Assembly (NCBI RefSeq): GCF_003672135.1
Contig: NC_039516.1
Coordinates: 6,369,838-6,433,837, forward strand
DNA from: Ooceraea biroi
Lineage: Eukaryota > Arthropoda > Insecta > Hymenoptera > Formicidae
Reading direction: 5' to 3'
Length of the DNA: 64,000 nucleotides
The position numbers were made by a program, and so were the translations under genes. A model generated the notes under the pieces. It was not told where the DNA came from and ran no database searches. It saw nothing but the letters and a program-made list of their open reading frames with translations. This document shows positions 48,675-58,700 of this stretch, in pieces. Numbering within the stretch: the first letter of the stretch is position 1; every line of letters starts with the position of its first letter.

Positions 48675-50940
48675 ATCGCTTTTCACGCGTAGCTAACTAC
48701 GCTTCAGCACGGTCGTGTAAAACTCGAGATTTCTCTCTTCGTGGAGCGCTCGTTGGAATGAAGCGCCCGGAAAGGCAAGAGAATCAGAGGAGAACTTTTT
48801 AAGGAACGACTTTTGTTTGTTTGGTCGCTCGATAACACAACTACGTCCAAAGTATCTGGACAAACATGAATTAATGGTTCCCCAGCGTTATCAAAGAGGA
48901 CTATCGCTGGAATTTAGATAATCAGCTGTAATTAAATGTTGCAAGCTGCAGCAAGCACCGATGTTAATCAGTTGCAACGGACGCTCTGACGACGTGCAGC
49001 GCTTCGCATTCTTGCAAACCTTTGCATTATGCACAGCGCTTTTATGTGTGTGAATCCTCGTCGTCCCTCGAAATTCATCTCCCCGGCCAACGCACGCTTG
49101 ATTGGTCGAAATTGCACTTGATCCTCAATATTGAATAATTCCGCAACTTGCCATGTCTCGTTAGCGGGACGATACCCATTTCTCTTAATTTGCCGTCTCT
49201 TATCGATGCTCCCAGAACGCTCCGTGTATGCTTTCGGTTGAGTCTCGTGGTCCATCTCGGCTCCCCCGCTCGAGGCTCTTAATTACGAGGCGCACGGTAA
49301 GCAACGACCGACTCATCCCGTATCCGAAAGCTGAGGCAAGCACGGTCATCCCCGATATCTTAATTCACTTCCGTCGATTGGATCAAGCGCGGTCTCCGGG
49401 TTCCCGGGGCGACCATCAAAGAACCCGCGGGCGGCCCGCACGAAATTCCCGCTGTCCATCTCTCTTCCCTCTCCCTCTCTGTCTTTCCATCTCTTTCTCT
49501 CTCTTTCTTTCCGTTAATCGGTGACGCATGGGTTCCAGTCCGAAATCCAGTATGATTCACGGAATCATCTCTGCGCGTGTATGGCGACGCTGTCCCACGG
49601 GGTCGATGACCCCACGACCACCTGCCTAATCGACAAAGCAGGATTTTTCTTTTCCTCTATCTCCTCTTTTCCCCTCGTTTGACTTATTTATATCTACTTT
49701 CTTGCCGACATACTGTCTACCTGGGAAAAAAGAAAGTATACAAATTATTCGTTTACGCTGAAGAGGGATACAACCTCGATGAATCAGACGCAAATATTCG
49801 AATGCTCGAAATTTCTCGCTGGAAGCAACCGTCGTCGCTTCGTGTCCAGTATGTCGCGTCCAATATGAAATTACGATTTCGTGAATGAGGTTGTACGATC
49901 GAAAAAAACGCAAATGAATCTTCAATATTCAATTTTTGAAACTCCCGAGATCGGTCTGCAATTAAGGATCGGCGATACCGATTTATCGCGTATTGACGCT
50001 GGACGTCGGACGCACGAACGAGAGTATCGTTACGTGTCACATACGGCGTTAGCGTTAGCGTTAGCAAATCGTGTGAAACGCACGCGGGCTATCGTCTTCC
50101 CTCGTACGTGGCCGTACATAGGCAATTTTTTCGTTTCGCCTTTCGTCCTTTTCGCCGAGTACGTGTGCCGCGAATCGTCGAGGCGTTTCTCGGCACCGGA
50201 CGGATTGCTGACGGAAGCCCATTTTCTGCGTGCGATCCACACGTACAGGCGACGGCGCGTCTATTCTGCTCGCGTTAACTGAAACCATTCGCCGCGACGT
50301 TCCTAATTAATTTGCGCTTTCCGCTCGCACACGCGAAGGATTACCTCCGCCGCGTTCAGTTCATAATTGGCGCGGCACGGGCGTAATTAATGTACGTACG
50401 CGAATGTAATTTCGCATACGGTAACCTGTGCTTAACCCTTATCAGGTCCTTATCGCGTACTACTTATGATTCAATTGCTCTTAGGTAAATGAAGCTTCGC
50501 TATACGGGGTTAAGTATGAAATATCACGCCGTGTATTTTCGTGACTCCCGTCGGCGATGACTGCTGTCCTATATTTTCGCGGAATGGAGCGACGGAGCGC
50601 ACTCGGGGTAATTTATATATTTAATTAGCAGGGGTAAGATCTCTCCATATGAGGATTAACATCGCTCCCTTCACTCCCAGCTATCTTTCTCTACTTTATT
50701 TACCTTCGATCTTATTTATTTGCGCACGGCGATGCTATCTTATTAAAATAATCCTTTAATTTACCGAGCCTCTCTCCAGGTATCGCGATCCAGGATCCAG
50801 CGGTGGATTTCTTAATTTCGTGCGGGTCGCGTGCCCCCTTTTAACGGCACGAAACTGGTCGAACGCGACTGTCGCGACCAGCCGCTCGTTCCACGGGCTC
50901 GGGCACGGTCCATGTAAAGCTAGGTATGCCTAAGCCACAC

Positions 50941-50977
50941 GAAGAAGGAGAAGAAGAAGAAGAAGACGAAGAAGGAG
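50941..50977. repeat. GAA trinucleotide repeat
   Basis: An imperfect GAA/GGA/GAC run about 37 bp long; the main uninterrupted block is six GAA units. Confidence 0.9.
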
Positions 50978-52440
50978 CCTCTGACCGACCGGTGCACCTT
51001 GCATCCGGATACTCGGGCGCAGGTGCATCCTCCTTCGGCATTCGCTCGTTTGCTCGTTCGCTCGCTCGCTTGCACGTATCTCCGCGAAGTGGAGACGACC
51101 GAGGCGGACTCGAGGTCAGTTCACACGTACATACGAGCGTGTGCGGTTTGATGCAGATATACAGACGACGGCCTGATCTCGAGGCTGTGCACGCCGAAGA
51201 AAAAGCAAGAAGAAGTAGAGAGCGGACGACCATAAATGAAAGAGAGAAAGAGAGAGAAGTAGAGAGAGAGGGGGAAGGAAAAGCGAAAAGAGAGAACGCG
51301 CGTCGTGTGCAGGATGCTAAAGAAGGCTAGCTCGAGCTAGCGACCTTCTAAGGCCGCGTCAAGCAAATGCTCGCCACTCTCCTCACCTTTTTCCACTCAC
51401 TTCTGCCTCTATCTGCCGATCTATCTATCCTCTCCTCTCTCCCTCCCGCCGATCCCGTCTCCTCTCTCCCCGACGTCGTCGCCACGATCTCCTCGCTTCT
51501 CCTCTCCGCCAGATACTTCTTGCCTCTCGTTAGCGATGAAAGGTATCGTCGTGCTCCTGCGCGAGAAGCAGAGTCCTCTGCGAAGGACGATGTAAGAAAG
51601 AAAGAACGAGAGACGTCGAGAGGGGCAGAAGGAGAGCGCATCTTCCGCGATGATTTTTCGCGAGCTCAAAGAGGCGTGCTCTCGATCACTCTCGAGATCT
51701 TGGATCCTCGCTTAAGGATCCTCGTCCAGCAGCTGCTCGCTGCTCTTTTTATGAGTGACACAGGCGAGGGTTTCTATATTTAGCCGACGATGATTCGACG
51801 GATTCCGCGGCGACACGCGCGCGTGCTCGCGTCCGATGACGGAATGCGAGTTGCGAATGAGGGTTTCGCGAAAGGTGGTAACGCTGACGCGGAGGACGTA
51901 GGACGCCACGGACACACCTCGTCGCAGCCGCCATCGCGAATTTGCAGCTCGGTTTCTCTTCCTGCGGCCCGCGGAAAGTAAAAGTAAGCGAGCGCGGACC
52001 GTGGCATACGTTTAATCGGAATTTATGCGCCTGTTATCGGCCAGGGATTGCGCCCCGATTGCCGGCCTCGCGCAAGTGTATAGGAAACGCATTCTAGAAA
52101 TGATTGTTTAATAATATTCTGTTACGTTCGTCGGACGTACAAGGTGAGCCAGTGTGAAAGGTGATTGTAACGCGGATGCATTTTTTTCTCTTTCTTTCTG
52201 CTACTCGCTTCCAGCACTTTCAAGCGATACATTCACGTGCGTTGCCGATAACGCGCGCGAGCGAAATTCCAGATTCCTACGACCACGCGCGAATATTCAC
52301 CCATTCGCCTTCTGTCTTGGCGGTTCCTACACCGAGCTCACAATCAGTCCAAGATACCCTAAGATTCTATTCGTTTCTTATCGTTACTGCTATCGTATCC
52401 ATTCCATTCTTCACTCCGGATGATTCAATGAATCAAATAA
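50978..52440. other. Gene-free stretch with GA/CT strand switch around a palindrome
   Basis: GA-rich at 51186-51300, then a 16 bp palindrome, then CT-rich at 51367-51530, then CpG-rich ordinary sequence. A GCTC-type repeat lies at 51040-51073. The 130-138 codon frames here are translated low-complexity sequence. Confidence 0.55.
51326..51341. repeat. 16 bp perfect palindrome at strand-switch centre
   Basis: GCTAGCTCGAGCTAGC is its own reverse complement. Flanking AGAAG on the left and CTTCT on the right extend the stem after a short bulge. Purine-rich DNA lies to the left and pyrimidine-rich DNA to the right. Confidence 0.9.
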
Positions 52441-53454
52441 AAGAGAACAGAACTTGGAGCATTCTCTGATCCTCTGAGCGACAGACATTTTATCTCGTCG
52501 ATTGCATGATCGTGCTTAAGCATCGTAGCTGATCATTACCAATCGATATATCAGTCGCGTGAACACATTGTTGATTTTCTGCTTTCTCTGATCGGCGCAG
52601 GTACCGAGTTCCTGCATGCGCTTCACCTGCGGCGAATATCCGTTCTCCATCGACGATGACCGGTGACTTGGTTGACCCTGTTGCTTTATTAACCGTCATT
52701 ATCGGTCGATATATCAGCAGCCACGGCGAGAGCGTCTATCACTTTGTAGCGTCGTCGGGAGGATCGCTTTCCAGGCAACGCGCGATTGGCACGGGGACCT
52801 CGCCTCGGCACCGCGCGAGGATTTATCCGCTCGACGACGAGGAATCGCGCGAAGCGCGGTTGACCCAGCCGCAGCTTTATTACTATTATTATCCGGCGAT
52901 GTGCATCAAACGAACATGTCTCGGTGTCTCTACTTTGCCCGACCGAAGGGAAACTCCGCGTGTCTTGAACTTTGGCGCCTTTAACCGCGCCGCAGTGTCA
53001 GAAAGTTAGTTTCTCGCGCGATTTCTCGGCGAGCGCGCGAGCGCGCTCCCCGAGCTTTGAAATAAATGTGCACGCGCGGAAACTTGTTATCGGCGACTTC
53101 GTTCTCGTTGAACGTCGCAGTTTCGCCGAGTTTGCCTTAGATTTAATTAAATCGCGGCTCGTTTGTAGTTGCATCGCAGACACAACTGTGCGGTCGGAGC
53201 TAATCGACTCTGACAAATGATCGATTTGTGATCGGTCTGACCGCAACAGTCCTTGGATACTTTCGATCAGCTATGTTGAAATCTTCGAGAGACGGAACAC
53301 GCAGGAATTTTCCCCGTCAGTAATCCTCGCCATGATAATCGGCCGTGGTTCCTCGAATCTTAACGCGCCGATACGTTGGCGAAAATTATCAATACTACGT
53401 CAGCATTTAATATTAAACCACTTAGTCGTCTCAAACTGGAAGAAGATTCTAAGA

Positions 53455-53501
53455 GCTTTATCACTATCATTATCGATCGATCGATCAGTCGACGGATATC
53501 G
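53455..53501 (+). repeat. Array element, reference copy 1
   Basis: This is the best-preserved copy with the CGAT-rich centre (ATCGATCGATCGATCAG) and the terminal GGATATCG. It is used as reference for the array. Confidence 0.7.
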
Positions 53502-53833
53502 TATCTTCGCCTCGTTGCTATCCTACTTCGAGCGAAAAGGCTCCACTTTTTCGTCGGGACGCTTAATTTTCTGCGAAATTTAACCCGGCGCCCGTGCAAC
53601 CTCTAACGGCTCCGCGGACTCAAAGAACCGGCGCAACCTAGCAATTTTCCTTACCATCGCTATATATCAATGCGCGAAATTCGTGGAAACCGTGGATCTA
53701 CATTGTGCAAGATTGTGGAGATCAAAGGGTGCCCGCGAAAGTAACGCTCGATCTATCGTGCGAGCCGATTTCCAGTTGGTCTCCCTTCTCATCGGCGCGC
53801 TCGCTAGGCACGGGGGGTTCGACCAGTCTAGCG

Positions 53834-53880
53834 ACTTTATTACTATCATCATCTATCAATATATAAATTGCTGGATATCG
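53834..53880 (+). repeat. Array element, reference copy 2
   Basis: It aligns without gaps to the copy at 53455 (35 of 47 identical). It is preceded by GGTTCGACC at 53816 and ends in GGATATCG. Confidence 0.7.
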
Positions 53881-55520
53881 CGCATCCGGCAAATGGCCGG
53901 CGATGCCGGCGAGCGATTCGGCGGGGCGTTTTACAAACCACTTTGTTCGGGTAATCATGAACACGGCGGAGTGAGCGGTTTTTGATGCGCCGTTATTACT
54001 ATCATCGCCGATTAATAGCTCAATTGATGGACGCACGGCGATGAACCTCTCGCGTCATTCCTGAAAAGTCTCTTTCATCGAACGACTTTCACGGGAAAAG
54101 TCGGTAATGGGTATAGAGACCCGTCTAACCGCTAATTGATACCTCACAAAGTCGATTAGAGATTGCTGTCGTCGGCGAACGCAAAAATCGCGGAGCTACA
54201 GCGATGCAAAGTTTCGCCCGGGAGTAACGCGCTTTAACGACTGCGTCGTCATTAAAGATGCTCCTTGAGGTCGTGCTCGGAGGATGAAGATGACCTACGG
54301 TACACGCGGATCAAAGGCCGAAGTCGGAACGAATTCCCAGCTCTCCTGGTCCGCGTCCGTTCTTTCTTCTTTACGTCCTGGCGAGTGCGCGCCTGTAACG
54401 ACTTCATTGCCATCATCATCCATCAATGTGTGGCAATCGATGGCAGCCGTGCGTCTACCAACTGCCTGCGCTGATAAACAATCACTTACGGCGACGTACA
54501 TATTTAGCGACGCGTGACTAAGCTCTCCCCATCGAGGAACGTTCGATAATTCATTATATCGCGGCAAAGGGATATGTTCAGCGATTTTATTGCGTTACCG
54601 GTGTCGATTAATGATCGAATAATAGTCGCCTGGTAATTACTCGCACCGTGATAATTACGCTTCATCGCGATCGTCGTCACTTGATCCCGCAGCGAGCTGC
54701 TGTCTCTGCTCTTTTCATTTTGACTCATTTCGCTCGATATTCTGGATGTCGGTATCGCATCCGCTCTAATGCATCGTCATCTACACATGAACATCACGCG
54801 CTTATGCGACTTCTATTCTGTAACTACTTAACATGTGGTAATATAAAAAACCTCGTTATATGAGCCGCGTCGTTTTGAGAAAAAAAAACTTGCATGGGGA
54901 CTATTTCTCGGCAGTCTTTATTTATTTCCCAGTACAACGCCACCGAGCGATATTGTAATAATCGTTTTTGGCGAGAAAATTGCCAGGAATTTGCATATCT
55001 GTCGCGAAAATCGTTCGAGGCTACGAAAAGTATTTGCATATCTACCGTCATGTGAATTTAACACGAGACGGGATTACGTGGACCAGAATCTCAGCTCGAG
55101 GCACGTCGATGCGAGATACGAGGATGTGCGGATGATAATGTCGATATTTAATACTATCAACGCGGCGTGTCATAATTGTGATATCGCAATGTACTTTAAC
55201 GACAAATGGGATAAATTGTTTGTTCGGCGACTGGTTGGTTCGCCGGTCGACCAGTCCGTGACTCAATTCGACTCGAGGAACGACCTCGAAGCGACTGACT
55301 CCTCGGCGAAGAGGGATCTTCGCGTGTCCTGGCCGCTCCTACCTAGACAGCATTCTCGGGATACCAGGCGGTTTCTTTTGCTTTTGCTTCGAGCGAAACC
55401 GTGGCTCTCGCGTGTGGGGCACATCGATGACGAAAGTGCACGCGAGATATGCGCTCGCGCGGAGTGCACAAGTGCGGCGAACCCTAGTGCGTTCCTGACG
55501 TCCGTAGAAACGCCAAGAGC

Positions 55521-55542
55521 GTCTCTCTCTCTCTCTCTGTCT
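55521..55542. repeat. TC dinucleotide microsatellite
   Basis: About nine TC units. Confidence 0.85.
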
Positions 55543-57160
55543 TCTTTGCGTCGTTGAATGCGTTTTTGAAATGAGAAAACACGATTCTTTCCGCGTGCTT
55601 ATCGCGAGCGAAGCTCGTATGAATAACGGTGCGGTAAATCGGAAGCGAGCGCTGCTTCTAATTGCGCGATACGAAAAAGAGATAAAGTCAGTATAATATC
55701 TATTTAAACAACTTGTTGAAAAATACCGTGTAAGCACGCGAATACGCGCTCACACGAATCCATGAGAATAACAATTCTGGTTCGGCAATTCGGTGTGCGG
55801 GTGACACAAATAAATCAACCGGCATTTCGTAAGGGTAGGTCCCTGCGCGGTGGCTTAAATTAGCGAATACGAATAACAACCGCGCTGGTTATAACGCAGT
55901 TAATGGTGCGGGACATGTGTCAGCCGCGCCAGCCTCGGTGAGTTAGCGTTGACCGAGATTCGCCGTGGCGTTACGAGGAAAAACAGCGTGTGCGGATACG
56001 CGAAACCGCATCCACGCCTCGCGCGTCAGCCGGTAGATGCTAAAATACGCGTGGCGCCCAGGCGTTTTTCCTCGTGCGATTAAACCGGGGAAACGAGGAA
56101 AAATCGTTCCCCAATGCAGAAAAGGACAGAGAAAGGAAAAACAGAGGGTGGAAGGAAGAGAGAAGGAAGGGAACACATATTACCCGCGCAGGTCACGTTT
56201 CGCGTACGAGCGACGCGATCAAATGGGACGTTCGTGTTCAGCCGGCTCCTTCCACCGAAATGCCTACCCGGAAGAAAACAGCGGCGAGTGAGAGAGACAG
56301 CGACTAGAATCGCGACGGCGATTGAATGTCAGCCACGCGCGGGATATCGAGTGACTCTGAATTCTCAGCGAAAACGACGAACGGCGACGGCAGGAACGGC
56401 TGCGGAGGTGATCGAGCGTTCTCGGGGTGCCAAAGAGTAAAAGAAGCCTGAGCGCGAGCTGTAGCGTCGCTTAAAACTGCTTCTAAAAGTATGTATGCAC
56501 TTTGTACGTACCTAACTCGTAATGTGCATTCCAATTCTCCGTTTTGATAAATGCGAGTCCTACTTGAACCTGGAAATGAATAATTTCGAGGAGCTTGGAA
56601 AAAACAACGAGAGAGAAAAGAGAAAGTGGCAGCGTGACGAGGACATGGGAAAAAACTTGAAAAATGATGAGGCGTCGAAAAGCCGAGAGACAGATTCTAA
56701 CGGTTCCTCGCGCAACCTCGCGCCTGTCGTCCGGGAATGCGCGTAAAATTCTTATCTGCAGTCATAATTTCGCGTGATTACGAGCGTTTTTGTGAGTACC
56801 GTGAGGACCGCGAGAATCGGAAACACGCCCGAGGGATATCTCCTGCGTGTCCCCGGGCTTATTCCCCGCCTGAAGAACCGGCGTTGCGACGCGATGGCAT
56901 TCGGACCGGGAACGGCACACGCAGAAGACGAAACCTCGCCGCTCATGGCGAGGAATCGCTTACGTCGCGCGAATTGTCGCGCGACGCGGATGTCCCCGTC
57001 GTTGCTCGCGGACGTGGCGGGGCGCACCGCGAGAAAATACCGATGCAATCGGAGACGCGCGCCGCGCGGAGGAAGCACGTAAGTGCCGTAACTGCATTTA
57101 AATATCTGGCGGAGCGCAAGCGGAGCCGATGTCATCTCCGTTCTAGCTCCGGGCGGAGGA

Positions 57161-57194
57161 AAGACAGAGACAGAGACAGAGAGAGAGAGAGAGA
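57161..57194. repeat. GACA/GA microsatellite
   Basis: Three AGACAG units grade into about eight GA units. Confidence 0.9.
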
Positions 57195-58700
57195 CCTACC
57201 CGCTCGCTCTCCTCGCTCGGGGTCGTCGGGGCGGAACGCGAGGACACGAATACCAGAAGTCAGCGGAATCGAGATCGCCGTTCGAGCGATACCGGTATCT
57301 CGCCTCTTTATCCTCGATGGAACGCGCGAGTTGCAACTGCGCGCGCGATATCCATACCAGCTGCTTAGTTAATCCGCTCATCGCGACGCAAACGGTAAGT
57401 GTGATTTATCGCGCGAGATTTCGGACGCGTAACGCTGTCCGTTCTTCCGTTCCACAGCGAATCTACCTCGAGCCGAGCGGCAAGACGTCCTCGGCGCGAT
57501 TCCTCTTCTCTCCGAGATGAGAGATGTACCGTACACGCTCGCGAGTAAATATCGGAATCGAAAAGATAAAGCGAGAGAGAAGGGAAGCGTCGTCGCTCGC
57601 AACTTCGGTCGCGACTTCGGTGCACGAGAAAAGATAGCGGTACGTGTAAACTACACGGGAGAGGATAACGTGGCCGGTATAAGGATCTCTTTTATAAGGC
57701 TTTTTTGAGGGAGATCGCTGTCTCAGCAGGACGTCGCGCTGCGCGGGGAAATTTATGTAACGATTCCGGCCGAGTTTGTGATCGTTTGTATCGAGTGCCC
57801 GCTGTCGCGCGTATGCGCGATGTTTCTTAAACGAGTCGAGTCGACCTTTTCGGAGAGGAAACGTCAGGGAGACAGTATCGGCGAAGTTGAAGGGAGGATT
57901 AATAAAATTTAAATAAGATACACATCCGAACACTGCGGAATGAAAAAGACGCCGCATTATTCCGCTTCGTTTCCGTTCTAGATTTATTTCCTGCTCGTGA
58001 GCGAAGGTGCCGCGCGCGAAAAACTCTTCCTCCGTCGCTCGCTCGCGCACGTTTCTCGCCTCGCGAAAATTTCCTCCTGTTTATTCGGTCACGAGATCGG
58101 ATGGCGGCGCGGAGATAATTGTAATACGCAAAAAGTACGGAACGCGTTTAAAAATGAAGCCCTTGCCGGCTTAATCGGCCAAGTGCATCTGCCGTGCGAC
58201 TGCGAAATTTTCCTGTTTACTCCGCCGGATACGAACGCCGGGATAATTTCAATAAGTGTCTCGAAAAACATTGTCCTCGGGGAACAATCCGTGCTATTCG
58301 TATCAATTAGCGAGCGCTCTGGCTGCAGGTGCACGCGCACTCGCGTACTGCCGGGGCCACGCGTAAGTGTGAAAAGGTGTGCACCGAAAGGCCGGGGCTG
58401 TACTAATTACCGCGATGCAAACGAAGCCACTTTGAGTTTACTCGGAACTCAACTGCGCCGAGGCCGATCGCTAACGCCTTCAAGGGATCGAGGCCGCCGT
58501 GGGATAAGACGAACAGTGAATCACGCTCGTGAAAGAAACAGAGCAGCCAGCGGCTTTACGCTGATTCATAAACTGGATGCTAAATCTAAAATCCGGCGTT
58601 GCATTGTAAAGATTCCGTTAAAAAAGTGGAAGGAGACGATAGCCGTTACAGTCGTCGATCGGAAAGGAATCAATGTTGATTGCTGAAAGACTCTCGAGAG

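Larger units (their letters stand above)
46401..50940. other. Gene-free CpG-rich stretch
   Basis: Mostly CpG-rich. AT-rich or CpG-poor patches occur at 47100-47210, 49620-49920 and 50600-50790, the last rich in TTTATT and TTAATTA cores. A CT-rich pyrimidine tract lies at 49455-49512. TTAGCG occurs three times in tandem at 50048-50065. A frame with a helix-turn-helix-like stretch (47507-47121 minus) is treated as a finding. Confidence 0.5.
52528..54618. repeat. Degenerate repeat array, about nine copies of a 35-50 bp element
   Basis: The consensus by eye is GCTTTATTACTATCATTATC then CGATCGATATATCAG. Copies start near 52528 (partial), 52683, 52874, 53455, 53641, 53834, 53990, 54401 and 54583. 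The copies at 53455 and 53834 match at 35 of 47 aligned positions with no gap, and both end in GGATATCG. The copies at 52683, 52874 and 53834 are preceded by GGTT(C)GACC. Spacings are about 188-191 bp for several neighbours, 156-183 for others, with two longer gaps. Sequence between copies is not obviously conserved, and spacing changes reading frame, which argues against a coding repeat. I do not recognise it as a known element. Confidence 0.65.
54619..58700. other. Gene-free stretch
   Basis: Mixed composition at 54640-55060, then CpG-rich. Pyrimidine or purine tracts lie at 55521-55542 and 57161-57194. Frames at 54991-55557 (188 codons) and 57997-58686 (229 codons), both plus, are among the longer ones. 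They have no domain, no trustworthy splice signals, and Arg/Ser-rich composition, so I do not call them. Confidence 0.5.

Noticed and set aside
49105..49130. miR-92-like string AATTGCACTTG
   Set aside because: Only the first eleven bases agree with the family's mature sequence. The rest diverges and I see no hairpin arm.
50045..50067. TTAGCG tandem resembling an insect telomere repeat
   Set aside because: Three units only and the motif is TTAGCG, not TTAGG; it is an ordinary short tandem repeat.
54991..55557. 188-codon plus-strand frame
   Set aside because: Ends in a translated TC microsatellite and has no recognisable fold. Ordinary composition in the first half is not enough to call a gene.
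57997..58686. 229-codon plus-strand frame
   Set aside because: No recognisable domain, Arg/Ser-rich, no splice signals I trust. About this length is expected by chance in 64 kb of CpG-rich DNA.
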